In this document: piece after piece, positions 22,415 to 31,001 of the stretch
Layout of the letters: the number at the start of each line of letters is the position of its first letter
Position numbering within the stretch: position 1 is the stretch's first letter
NCBI GenBank assembly: GCA_018064885.1
Contig: JAGHUI010000080.1
Coordinates: 1 to 41,613 of the forward strand
Length of the DNA stretch: 41,613 nucleotides
Direction of reading: 5' to 3'
DNA from: Candidatus Minthosoma equi
GTDB lineage: Bacteria > Bacteroidota > Bacteroidia > Bacteroidales > Bacteroidaceae
Made by a program: the position numbers and the translations under genes
Notes under the pieces: model-generated
Told to the model about the DNA's origin: nothing
Databases searched by the model: none
The model's input: the letters and a program-made list of their open reading frames with translations, nothing else

Positions 22415-23863
22415 ATGAACAATTCTGAACTTAAACCAAAACTTGTTTTCGACTATTTCAGTCAGATAAACAAAGTACCTCGTCCTTCAAAGAAGGAAGA
22501 GAAAATTATAGCCTTTCTGCAGAAGTTTGCAGAGGAAAACGGTTTGCCATGCAAGGTTGACGAAGCTGGCAATGTGCTGATCACAAAGGGTGCAACTCCT
22601 GGCATGGAAAACAAACCAACCGTAGTGTTCCAGAGCCACATGGATATGGTTTGCGAAAAGACAAGCGACAGAATCATTGACTTTGAAAACGATCCAATCG
22701 AGACATACATTGATGGCGAATGGATGCGCGCTAAGGGAACAACTCTCGGTGCAGACGACGGTATAGGCATTGCTATGGAAATGGCGTTGCTCACAGACGA
22801 TAGTGTGGCTCACGGTCCTCTGGAGTGCCTTTTCACTCGTGATGAGGAAACAGGTCTCACTGGCGCATTTGATTTGATGCCAGGATTCTTTACTGGCAAG
22901 TATCTCCTCAACCTTGATTCTGAGGATGAAGGCGAGATTTTCATTGGCTGTGCCGGCGGTGCAAACACGGAAATCACTCTCCCTTTAAGGATGACAGAGC
23001 TGCGCAAGAGTTATTTTCCTCTCCACATCTGTGTTGACAAACTCACAGGCGGACATTCTGGCGACGACATTGACAAGCATCGTGCAAATGCCAACAAGAT
23101 TCTTGTGCGTTTCATTGCGCAGGCAATGGAGAAATATGATGTGAAACTTGTTGATTTCCAAGGTGGAAATCTCCACAATGCTATTCCTCGCAACGCTGAG
23201 GCTGTCATTGCAGTGCCATTCCCAGACAAGGAGAACATCAGAGTAGATTTCAATATCTTTGCCAGCGAGATTGAGGCAGAATACAGCAATGAGAAGAATG
23301 TTCACTTCTTCCTTGAGAGTGCAGTGGGAGTTACTGAGTGTGTGGAGGATGAGCAAGCTTGCCAGATTATCCAGGCTCTTCTTGCTGTGCATAATGGTGT
23401 ATATGAAATGAGTGTTGATCTGCCAGGACTTGTTGAGACAAGCAGCAACCTCGCAAGCGTTCATTTCACAGAAGATAAGGTTATGAAGATTGTTACAAGT
23501 CAGCGTTCATCCATTGGCAGCCAGCGAATCGCTATGTCACAGATTGTCAGTGCTCCATTCAAGCTCATCGGTGCAGAGACTGTGACAGGGGAGGGGTATC
23601 CAGGGTGGAAACCAAATGCAGACTCTCCATTGCTGAAGACTGTAACTGCAACTTACGAGAAACTATATGGCAAGCAACCAAAGGTTCGTGCTATCCATGC
23701 TGGCTTGGAGTGCGGTTTGTTCAGCGAGAAATATCCAGGACTTGATATGGTAAGCTTCGGTCCTACACTTCGCGGAGTTCATTCCCCAGATGAGCGACTC
23801 CTTATTTCTACTGTCGATATGGTATGGCAGCACATACTGGAAATTCTCAAGACAATAGAGTAA
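22415..23863 (+). CDS. pepD: Aminoacyl-histidine dipeptidase (peptidase family M20C)
   Basis: The 482-residue cytoplasmic metallopeptidase would split dipeptides such as carnosine (beta-Ala-His) and other Xaa-His substrates. Visible M20 zinc-site elements are His75 and Asp77 in QSHMDMV, the bridging Asp in TLGADDGIG (114-115), and the catalytic Glu144/Glu145 in FTRDEETGLTG. Further conserved stretches are LLNLDSEDEGEIFIGCAGG, the dimerisation-domain GGHSGDDIDKHRANANK, and C-terminal HAGLECG and GPTLRGVHSPDE. Length matches PepD. It is a monocistronic unit with a strong terminator right after the stop. No signal peptide is seen. Confidence 0.95.
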   Translation: MNNSELKPKLVFDYFSQINKVPRPSKKEEKIIAFLQKFAEENGLPCKVDEAGNVLITKGATPGMENKPTVVFQSHMDMVCEKTSDRIIDFENDPIETYIDGEWMRAKGTTLGADDGIGIAMEMALLTDDSVAHGPLECLFTRDEETGLTGAFDLMPGFFTGKYLLNLDSEDEGEIFIGCAGGANTEITLPLRMTELRKSYFPLHICVDKLTGGHSGDDIDKHRANANKILVRFIAQAMEKYDVKLVDFQGGNLHNAIPRNAEAVIAVPFPDKENIRVDFNIFASEIEAEYSNEKNVHFFLESAVGVTECVEDEQACQIIQALLAVHNGVYEMSVDLPGLVETSSNLASVHFTEDKVMKIVTSQRSSIGSQRIAMSQIVSAPFKLIGAETVTGEGYPGWKPNADSPLLKTVTATYEKLYGKQPKVRAIHAGLECGLFSEKYPGLDMVSFGPTLRGVHSPDERLLISTVDMVWQHILEILKTIE

Positions 23864-23889
23864 AACATAAAAATACCATTTTTCCGTAT

Positions 23890-23923
23890 GGCTTGGCACT
23901 GCGATGTGTCAAGCCTTTTTTTT
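23890..23923 (+). terminator. pepD terminator
   Basis: GGCTTGGCAC (23890-23899) pairs with GTGTCAAGCC (23906-23915), with one G-T wobble, around a 6-base loop. Eight T's follow. Confidence 0.88.
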
Positions 23924-23996
23924 GTGATTTTCTTTTTGTGTTGAAAATCATTGTGTTGTGATTGCGTGGAATGTTGTGCCGTATTTTGCTGATCAA

Positions 23997-24076
23997 TTAC
24001 CTCGTAATGCAGCACAGCATTACCTCGTAATTGAACGTTGCATTACCTCGTAAAGCTCAGAGTAATTACGAGGTAA
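23997..24076. repeat. Array of four TTACCTCGTAA sites at exact 23-bp spacing (copy 2)
   Basis: The 11-base near-palindrome occurs at 23997-24007, 24020-24030, 24043-24053 and, inverted as TTACGAGGTAA, at 24066-24076. Every interval is 23 bases, as in the array at 6289-6368. The last spacer (AGCTCAGAGTAA) nearly equals that of the first array (AGCTGAGAGTAA). The outer arms AATTACCTCGTAA and TTACGAGGTAATT are exact 13-base complements. It again lies between convergent genes (pepD and the 1443-residue protein) and between their terminators. The rest of the 23864-24233 gap shows only those terminators. Confidence 0.9.
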
Positions 24077-24164
24077 TTGTTTCGGGCATCTCGGAACTAC
24101 CAATTTTAAGGGTAGGGGAGTAAGCGGTGATTGAATATATAAATGATGAGAAAACACAAAAAAA

Positions 24165-24190
24165 GAGCGGAACCCGTGAGGATTCCGCTC
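24165..24190 (-). terminator. Terminator of the large modular secreted protein gene
   Basis: GAGCGGAA (24165-24172) pairs with TTCCGCTC (24183-24190). The - strand continues with a run of T's. It lies 44 bases past the stop codon. Confidence 0.85.
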
Positions 24191-24233
24191 AAGATATTTA
24201 AGTAATTTGAATTACGAGTGTAATGTCAATGGA

Positions 24234-27200
24234 TTACTTGTTGAGGTACTTCTTACCATTCTTGATGATGATACCCTTGTAGTTGTCGCTTACACGCTGA
24301 CCTGCTACATTGTAAACAGCACCGTTAGAAATAGTGTTAGAAGTTACGCTTGCAATACCAGATGGATCTGGGAGTGTAGCAGCGATTGAGTAGTAAACAG
24401 GAGCGTCAACAATCTGATTTCCGCTGAGGTAACCATTGCTCAATGCGCTCTTGAATGCCCATGTGTTAGTAGTCTCGTCGTAGATGAGTTCCCATGCAGA
24501 ACCGTTAGTTCCATCCTGGTCCTTACCGAGTACGAATGATACACCACCTACGTTTGGCTGAGAGTTGAGGAATGTTGGGTTAGAGCCCCAGAGGCCGTAG
24601 TCAGCACCTGCTGGTGTGAGAGCCTTGAACTGGTAGTAAGTCTTACCTTCGATTTCTCTTTCCTCGAGCTTGAACTTAGGAGCAGCCTTAGATGTGCCCT
24701 GAGCCTCTTCGTAAGAAACCATTGCTACGTTCTGAGCGTCGTTGCCAACGAGAACTGTTTCTGTAGCCTGGTCGAAGATGTAGAGAGATTCAGCAGCGAG
24801 GAGATCCTCGATTGGAGCTGGGAGAGAAGCTGCGATTGTGTAGTAAACCATGTCAGAAACGATCTGGTTTCCGCTGAGATAACCACCGCTCAATGCGCTC
24901 TTGAGAGCCCAAGTGTTTGTAGCTTCGTCGTAGATGAGTTCCCATGCAGAACCGTTAGTTCCATCCTGGTCCTTACCGAGTACGAATGATACACCGCCTA
25001 CGTTTGGCTGAGAGTTGAGGAATGTTGGGTTAGAGCCCCAGAGACCGTAGTTTTCACCTGCTGGAGTGAGAGCGCGGAACTGGTAGTAAGTCTTACCGTC
25101 AATTTCTCTTTCTTCAAGCTTGAACTTAGGAGCAGCCTTAGATGTGCCCTTAGCGTCGTCGTAAGAAACCATTCCTACGTTCTGAGCGTCGTTACCAACG
25201 AGAACTTCCTTAGCAGCGATGTCATAGATGTAAACGTAGTCAGCAGCGAGGAGATCCTCGATTGGCATAGTTGGCTGTGGCTGTGGATCTTTCTTCCAAG
25301 TACCGTTCTTGATATCTTCACCTGCCTTCTTGAAGTCTTCACCTGTGAGGTAGAGGAGTTCGAAGTCGTCGAAGATTACCCAGTCAGAAGCGATAGCAGC
25401 AGTCTTGTCAATACCGATTGTGAGGTTGTCACCAGTTTCAATTGTGATCTGTACAGAGTTTGCAACGTCAGCTGGGTGCTTCTGGCATACCTGATAGAAG
25501 CCCTGCATAGATGCTGGATAGTAGTTGTCACCAACCTTAGTGTCGAATGGATATGCACCGTCAGCAACATCATCACCGTAGAGTTCTGCAGCGTAAGACT
25601 TAGCAGTGCCTTCGATAGCAACAGCCTTGTTTACGAACATATTGATAGTACCGTCAGACATTTCCTCAGAACCCCAGTCTGTAACAACTTCAGTGAATGA
25701 GTTTTCAGTGTAGTTGAGAGACTCGATAGCCTTGATGTAAGAAGTCTGCTTGTTCTTGTCGCTTGTAGAAGCGAAGAGACGAGCGTTGTGGTTAGCCCAA
25801 GCTTCTTCGTTGCCAGCTGCATTGTAAGCGTCAACGAGTTCCTGAGTTACAGACTGACCGTCACGGTAGATAGCCTTAACGCGGAGTTCGTAAGTACCAG
25901 CTGGGAGACCAGTGAGAACCTGAGAGAGTGTGAATGCAGACTTGTTCCAGAGTTCAGCGTTAGCCTTCTGGCCCTTCTCGTCAAATGCATATTCGTTGTT
26001 TGTAGGAGTTTCACCTGACCAACCGTTAGTTGGGTTGTTAGTGAAGTCTGGGTTGATGATCAAGCTTGTAATGTCTGTTGGAGCGTCAGCTGTTGCAGTA
26101 GCGCAACCCATAGCGTCCATGAGAGCGTAGCTGTAAGGAACAGCGAGTTCCTCGAGGTATGCGTTAATCTCTTCTGCAGTCTTCATAGCGGCTGTCATTT
26201 CTGCAGTCTGCTTCTTAATGATTTCTGCAACCATAGCGTTGTCGAGTGTAGCAGCCTTGTCGTAAACTTCACAATAAGATGTGTAAGCGTCAGCAATACC
26301 ATTGAGCTCGTCAACCTGCTCGTAAGTGTCAGTTTCTGCGTCACCGAAGTTTGTCATGTAAGTGAGAGCTGGCTCAACGAACTCGTGAGATGCGATATCC
26401 ATCATCTTATCGAATGCTTTGTACTTGCTTTCACCGTTAGAAGCGAGAGAAACGATTTCCTTAGCCTGAGTGTAGAGTTCGTATGCAGCGTTGTAGCCGT
26501 CGCTATCCTGAATAGGACGCATGTCAGCAATCTGAGCGAGAATGTCGTTTACTTTCTTCTTGTCACCAGCAAAAGTGAGTGCGTCAATAGTAGATTGAAG
26601 CTTGTCAATGTATTCACCAAGCTTTTCGTCAAAGTTAAGATTTTCACCGTAGAAGAAGAGACGGAAACCAGTGAAATTAGCAACACCAGTACAACGACCA
26701 CCAATCTTGAGCTTGCCGTCAAGAGCAGAGATGATAGAAGTTTCTACATCACTCCATACATTAGGATTCCATTCATACCAACCGTATGCAGCACCGTTAG
26801 GAGTATCAGAGTCATTCTTTACTGTTTCAGAAACAACGACTTCGCCCTTTGAATTTTCTGCATAAATTTCACGAGTTTGTTCACCAGCCCAGAAGTTACC
26901 ACGAACAAGACCCTTAAGGCTGTAGTAACCATTTGGAAGACCTACGAGAGCCTGCTCGATACCGATTGTACCAGAACTTACAGAGTTCCAACCGTCAGAT
27001 ACACCAACAACACCACCTTGGTACATAAGCTGGAGACCAGCAGACCAACCACTATATGCATTTACTCTATACCATTCGTTTGTTACATCATTAGATGGGT
27101 AAAGAGTTACGCCTTCACAGATGTCAACAAGATCTTTTGAAGCGAGGTTCATTTCTGCGTAAGCCTTTGGACAGCCCAAAGAACCACTGACGCTACCCCA

Positions 27201-28565
27201 GTCGGCCCAACCGCCTTCTTTGAGAGTCCAAGTGCCATCCTCGTTTTGAGTAGGATTGTACTGTGGCTGAACGAACCAAGGGTTAGTGATGAGTGAAGTG
27301 AAGTCCTTTGCTCCCTTTTCGTTTGCAGGCTGAGAGTTGAGGTAGTCTGCACGAGACTTAGAGAGTTCATCATAGATACCTTTGTAGTATGCAGTTGCGT
27401 TATCACCGAGATCCTCAGGATTGTCAGTAGTAGCCAATGCATTGTACTTGTCAAAGTCAGCCTTGAAAGTAGCGTAACCCTCGAATTCAGTAGAAGCGAG
27501 CATTGCTTCGCACTGAGAAAGGAGAGAAGAGAGGTTCTTTACGAACTGGAGGCAGTCTTCATAGTCCTGAACAGCAGCGATGAGGCTCTTGTTTACAGCA
27601 ACAACCTCTTCTACAGATGTGCCATCATAGATAGCATCACCGCTTTCCATGAGCATATCAGAGATAGAACCAGCAAGAGCGCTGAAGCCGGCAGCTTCTA
27701 CGTCATTGTAGATGTCCTCAAGGTTAGAAAGAGAAGCGAGAGCCTCTTCCTTAGCGAGTTCAAGCTTCTGAGCCTCGTCAGCAGGACCGTCATAGATAAC
27801 CTGAAGGTTTGAGAACACAAGCCAGTCAGCAGTGATAGAACCAGTCTTGCGGAAACCGAGACGGATGTAAGAATCCTCAGTAACAACGATCTTCATTGTG
27901 TTGTGGTACTTTCCAAGAGCGAAATACTCACTAAGACCAACGAGGCACTGAGGACAGTAATATGAAGTTACCTCGCCTGTTTCTTTGTCCTTAAGGTCAT
28001 ACTTGTAGTCGTTCATCCATGAACCATCACCATAGTAATATACCTGTTCGTGCTGGTTTGGAGTTGCAAGAGAGCAGAGCACCTTGTCGAAGTTACGAGT
28101 AACCTCAGATGCAGGATCCTCAGAAGTGAGGACATCAGCATAGAGGTGACCATACTTCATGTACTTCTTGTTGAAGTGGTTTGTGAAGTTGTCGGCTGGA
28201 GTTCCTTCACGATAGAGAGCCTGTACGTCGATTGTGTAAGCACCTGCTGGGAACTTAACAACCTGGTACATGTCGGCTTCCTTCTTGTCGTAGAAGCCGT
28301 AAATACCAATGTGTCCATCGAAAGATTCAAGGAACTCATTTGGAAGATCACCATCAACCTTCCAGTAGTCACCAAGAGTCTGTACGACTTTGTCATGTGG
28401 GCGGTTTGTGTCATCGTTTGGTCCAACTGTACCAGAGAATGACATACCGTCAACATCACCAAGACCGAGTTTCGCAGCGACGTTTTCGCCTACTGTGAAA
28501 TCTGCCTGTGCACTTGCAGCAATCGCAGTAACGAGTGCAAACACAAATGTAAACAGTTTTTTCAT
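24234..28565 (-). CDS. Large modular secreted protein with repeated beta-sandwich units and C-terminal tail
   Basis: The ATG at 28565 is chosen, giving 1443 residues, because MKKLFTFVFALVTAIAASAQ is a clean signal peptide. The 20 extra upstream codons run into the likely promoter. The chain appears to alternate sandwich-like, possibly sugar-binding, units with helical spacers. The sandwich units are marked by phrases such as FPAGAYTIDVQALYREG, GLPNGYYSLKGLVRGNFW and GLPAGTYELRVKAIYRDG. The helical spacers include EEALASLSNLEDIYNDVEAAG. Near the C-terminus two almost identical 150-residue units each begin PIEDLLAA. The end, VYNVAGQRVSDNYKGIIIK, is the Prevotella-type tail found on many exported proteins. 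No catalytic motif is seen. A cell-surface carbohydrate- or host-binding role is inference. Confidence 0.85.
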   Translation of the reverse strand: MKKLFTFVFALVTAIAASAQADFTVGENVAAKLGLGDVDGMSFSGTVGPNDDTNRPHDKVVQTLGDYWKVDGDLPNEFLESFDGHIGIYGFYDKKEADMYQVVKFPAGAYTIDVQALYREGTPADNFTNHFNKKYMKYGHLYADVLTSEDPASEVTRNFDKVLCSLATPNQHEQVYYYGDGSWMNDYKYDLKDKETGEVTSYYCPQCLVGLSEYFALGKYHNTMKIVVTEDSYIRLGFRKTGSITADWLVFSNLQVIYDGPADEAQKLELAKEEALASLSNLEDIYNDVEAAGFSALAGSISDMLMESGDAIYDGTSVEEVVAVNKSLIAAVQDYEDCLQFVKNLSSLLSQCEAMLASTEFEGYATFKADFDKYNALATTDNPEDLGDNATAYYKGIYDELSKSRADYLNSQPANEKGAKDFTSLITNPWFVQPQYNPTQNEDGTWTLKEGGWADWGSVSGSLGCPKAYAEMNLASKDLVDICEGVTLYPSNDVTNEWYRVNAYSGWSAGLQLMYQGGVVGVSDGWNSVSSGTIGIEQALVGLPNGYYSLKGLVRGNFWAGEQTREIYAENSKGEVVVSETVKNDSDTPNGAAYGWYEWNPNVWSDVETSIISALDGKLKIGGRCTGVANFTGFRLFFYGENLNFDEKLGEYIDKLQSTIDALTFAGDKKKVNDILAQIADMRPIQDSDGYNAAYELYTQAKEIVSLASNGESKYKAFDKMMDIASHEFVEPALTYMTNFGDAETDTYEQVDELNGIADAYTSYCEVYDKAATLDNAMVAEIIKKQTAEMTAAMKTAEEINAYLEELAVPYSYALMDAMGCATATADAPTDITSLIINPDFTNNPTNGWSGETPTNNEYAFDEKGQKANAELWNKSAFTLSQVLTGLPAGTYELRVKAIYRDGQSVTQELVDAYNAAGNEEAWANHNARLFASTSDKNKQTSYIKAIESLNYTENSFTEVVTDWGSEEMSDGTINMFVNKAVAIEGTAKSYAAELYGDDVADGAYPFDTKVGDNYYPASMQGFYQVCQKHPADVANSVQITIETGDNLTIGIDKTAAIASDWVIFDDFELLYLTGEDFKKAGEDIKNGTWKKDPQPQPTMPIEDLLAADYVYIYDIAAKEVLVGNDAQNVGMVSYDDAKGTSKAAPKFKLEEREIDGKTYYQFRALTPAGENYGLWGSNPTFLNSQPNVGGVSFVLGKDQDGTNGSAWELIYDEATNTWALKSALSGGYLSGNQIVSDMVYYTIAASLPAPIEDLLAAESLYIFDQATETVLVGNDAQNVAMVSYEEAQGTSKAAPKFKLEEREIEGKTYYQFKALTPAGADYGLWGSNPTFLNSQPNVGGVSFVLGKDQDGTNGSAWELIYDETTNTWAFKSALSNGYLSGNQIVDAPVYYSIAATLPDPSGIASVTSNTISNGAVYNVAGQRVSDNYKGIIIKNGKKYLNK
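24366..25265 (-). repeat. 450-bp tandem duplication inside the modular protein gene
   Basis: Two 450-base units (about 24366-24815 and 24816-25265) repeat in frame, for example the string GAGATCCTCGATTGG at 24801 and 25251. Within them roughly 120 bases are nearly identical, with about two differences. The corresponding 42-residue stretch (YGLWGSNPTF through ELIYDE) is identical in both copies. The flanks have diverged more. Confidence 0.9.
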
Positions 28566-28622
28566 AAAACTTGGATTAGTAAAGAAATTAATAAATAGGT
28601 AATTTGTAAAAAAAATCTGGTG

Positions 28623-28630
28623 CAAAATTA
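28623..28630 (-). promoter_or_regulatory. -7 element of the modular secreted protein gene
   Basis: The - strand reads TAATTTTG, 58 bases upstream of the chosen start codon. No clear -33 is seen. The gap 28631-28955 up to GH5 is AT-rich and holds no gene, only this promoter, a small hairpin and the GH5 promoter. Confidence 0.5.
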
Positions 28631-28806
28631 CGCTGATTTAGTTTTTTTTGCGTTTTTTAATGTTTCAAATGTTTGTTTTTACGTTACAATACATAACAAT
28701 ATTGGAAATGATTTGAGAAAAATCACAATTTTAGCTTCGTTTTTGGGAAAAACAGCATTTTTCCTTTCCCTATATATTATATAATGTGTAATCTTTGTTT
28801 TTAAGA

Positions 28807-28827
28807 GTGTTTGTGGCTTTCAAACAC
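28807..28827 (+). other. Small hairpin in the divergent promoter region
   Basis: GTGTTTG (28807-28813) pairs with CAAACAC (28821-28827), followed by CCGTTTTGTTTCTT. It looks terminator-like, but no gene precedes it on the + strand. It lies between two divergent promoters, so it may be a protein-binding dyad instead. Confidence 0.35.
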
Positions 28828-28891
28828 CCGTTTTGTTTCTTAAAATAAAAAAAATGTATCGTTTTGTTATGTGTTTTTGCTAAAAATGGAA

Positions 28892-28899
28892 TACCTTTG
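28892..28899 (+). promoter_or_regulatory. -7 element of the GH5 gene
   Basis: TACCTTTG is an exact -7 match located 56 bases upstream of the GH5 start codon. No TTTG lies at 20 bases. Confidence 0.6.
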
Positions 28900-28955
28900 C
28901 ACACGAAACCTAATGGTCAAAAATCGAAGTTAAACTTTTTATATATCTTCAGCAA

Positions 28956-30845
28956 ATGAAACGATTCATTTTTGCATTGGCTTTGATACTTGCCAATACC
29001 TTTATCCTTTCGGCGCAGAACGATAATGATGTTGCGCCTCATTATGGTAAAATGCCTCCTATTCATGTTGATGGCAATCAACTTCGCGATGAAGCAGGCA
29101 ATAAGGTTGTGCTTCATGGTGTGATGGATACCCCAAGTCCTTATTTCAATTCTTGGCGATGGGGAAACTCAGCAACTGATGCTAACATCTCGGCTTGCGT
29201 GAACTATTTTGATAAGTTGTTCACTGCTATTACTGATTCAACATGCGGAGCGTATTGCAATCTTTTCAGACTTCATCTTGATCCATGCTGGACTAATGAT
29301 AATTCTGTAAATGCAAAGGGTTTCACAACTCAAAATGGAAAGACTTATGATCCGCTTGGTCAGGAAGTTGGAGGTGAGGCAGATATTCACCACTATTCTG
29401 GTGCAAGACTCACTCGTTATCTGAAGACTGTATATTGGCGCATTGCTCAGCAGGGTTTAAGACATGGCCTTTACATCATTATGCGTCCTCCTGGCGTATG
29501 TCCTGGCGACATCAAGGTTGGCACATACTATCAGGATTATCTTGTTGATGTGTGGGATAGAGTGACCAAGAACGATTCTATCAAGAAATATTACGGTCAA
29601 ATTGGCCTTGAGCTTGCCAACGAGCCTGTTCGCATTAAGGATGCTAATGGATCTGAGTCAAATGACCAGCGTTACCGTGATTTTTTCCAGCCAGTAATTG
29701 ACAAGATTCGTGCTAATGGCTTCAAGGGTATCATCTGGCTTCCAGGTGGCATTTGGCAGCAGGAATACAAGCCTTATGCTGCTTGTCCTCCAACAGATCC
29801 ATTGAACAATCTTGGATATGCTGTTCATAACTATCCAGGATGGTATAACAATAGTGACCAGAATTGTGTTGCTGCTAACACAATTACTGCATTCGGCAAC
29901 TCTGTTCCTGTTGTCCGCACTAATCCAATTGTCATTACTGAGGTTGACTGGAGCCCTCAAAAGCCTGGTACAGGTCACTATAATGAAAGTGGTGCTTGGG
30001 TAGAGAGCAACTATGGCACATGGGCGACTGCTTCTACTTCGAAGTGGGGTAAGGCTTACAAAGCATTGCTTGACAACTATGGCAACATTTCTATGACTCT
30101 CTCAGGCACAGCATGTTACATAGATGTTGATTCTTATATCAAGAACAAGAAGGTGGTTCCTGCATTCCCTGGCGTGACAGAGGCTTGTGGTGAGGCTTGC
30201 TTCAAGTGGTATGCAGAATATGCTAAGGTGGACTATCCTAGTGATGAATACTATCAGGAAATGGATATTCCTGAGAATGCTTTTGAGTTGTCTGATAAAT
30301 GGTTTAACCCACATATTTTATATGAAGGAACAGCAACGCATTCTTCTTCTTTTTCAACAGTTAATATGAAAAAGGGCGGTTGTGTCGGATGGAGATTTGA
30401 CAATCCTGGTGGCTTGGACATTTCACAATATGAGTATTTGAAGATTGTTCTTCCAAGAAATGCAGTCAAGGGAACATATTTGCGCATTTATGACAATTCG
30501 TGCAATGCAAATTATTTCGGCGACTGTTACAAGCTTAATATGGCAGGATCGAAGGAATTTACGATAGACTTGCAGAATCTTGTAAGCGAAGCGGGTAATA
30601 AGATAGATTTGTCTCATATCCGAATTGTAGGTGTGTCTTCTGATAATGCAGATCAAAAGTTTTACATATCTTCAATCACACTCGATGGTAATGCTTCTGG
30701 CATAACAGACCTTACCGCTGGTGCTTCTGCCTTTGGAAAAGAAGAGTATTTCACAACAAACGGCATTCGAATCAACTCTCTCCAGAAGGGACTTAACATT
30801 GTTAAAAAAGCAGATGGTTCGGTAAAGAAGGTGCTTGTTAAATAG
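28956..30845 (+). CDS. Glycoside hydrolase family 5 enzyme with C-terminal sugar-binding-like domain
   Basis: The 629-residue secreted enzyme has a signal peptide (1-20) and a GH5 barrel (about 30-430). The acid/base Glu223 is in GLELANEP and the nucleophile Glu329 is in VITEVDW. RLHLDP and VHNYPGW are other barrel-strand motifs of the family. Residues about 440-575 form a beta domain (GWRFDNPGGLDISQYEYLKI) that looks like a carbohydrate-binding module. The protein ends with a short tail, GLNIVKKADGSVKKVLVK, similar to those on exported Prevotella proteins. GH5 members cut beta-1,4 glucans, mannans, xyloglucan or related chains; the subfamily cannot be fixed by eye. It has its own promoter and a strong terminator. 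The GH51 gene follows. Confidence 0.9.
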   Translation: MKRFIFALALILANTFILSAQNDNDVAPHYGKMPPIHVDGNQLRDEAGNKVVLHGVMDTPSPYFNSWRWGNSATDANISACVNYFDKLFTAITDSTCGAYCNLFRLHLDPCWTNDNSVNAKGFTTQNGKTYDPLGQEVGGEADIHHYSGARLTRYLKTVYWRIAQQGLRHGLYIIMRPPGVCPGDIKVGTYYQDYLVDVWDRVTKNDSIKKYYGQIGLELANEPVRIKDANGSESNDQRYRDFFQPVIDKIRANGFKGIIWLPGGIWQQEYKPYAACPPTDPLNNLGYAVHNYPGWYNNSDQNCVAANTITAFGNSVPVVRTNPIVITEVDWSPQKPGTGHYNESGAWVESNYGTWATASTSKWGKAYKALLDNYGNISMTLSGTACYIDVDSYIKNKKVVPAFPGVTEACGEACFKWYAEYAKVDYPSDEYYQEMDIPENAFELSDKWFNPHILYEGTATHSSSFSTVNMKKGGCVGWRFDNPGGLDISQYEYLKIVLPRNAVKGTYLRIYDNSCNANYFGDCYKLNMAGSKEFTIDLQNLVSEAGNKIDLSHIRIVGVSSDNADQKFYISSITLDGNASGITDLTAGASAFGKEEYFTTNGIRINSLQKGLNIVKKADGSVKKVLVK

Positions 30846-30880
30846 AACACATTTAGAAAATATCATTAAGTTTGTATAAA

Positions 30881-30917
30881 AAAGGGGTATAAAGTTTGCT
30901 TTTATGCCCCTTTTCTA
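30881..30917 (+). terminator. GH5 terminator, interleaved with the GH51 promoter
   Basis: AAAGGGGTATAAA (30881-30893) pairs with TTTATGCCCCTTT (30901-30913), a 13-bp stem with one wobble, followed by T's. The loop GTTTGCT contains the TTTG that fits as the -33 element of the next promoter. Confidence 0.82.
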
Positions 30918-30926
30918 TTAACTTTG
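30895..30926 (+). promoter_or_regulatory. Bacteroidetes promoter of the GH51 gene
   Basis: TTTG (30895-30898), exactly 20 bases, then TAACTTTG (30919-30926). The GH51 start codon is 75 bases downstream. Confidence 0.68.
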
Positions 30927-31001
30927 TATTTGATTTGTGTTTTCTACACATTGATAATAGACAATCTGGTAATACCAAATCTGAAAAATAAACCAAACAA
31001 T

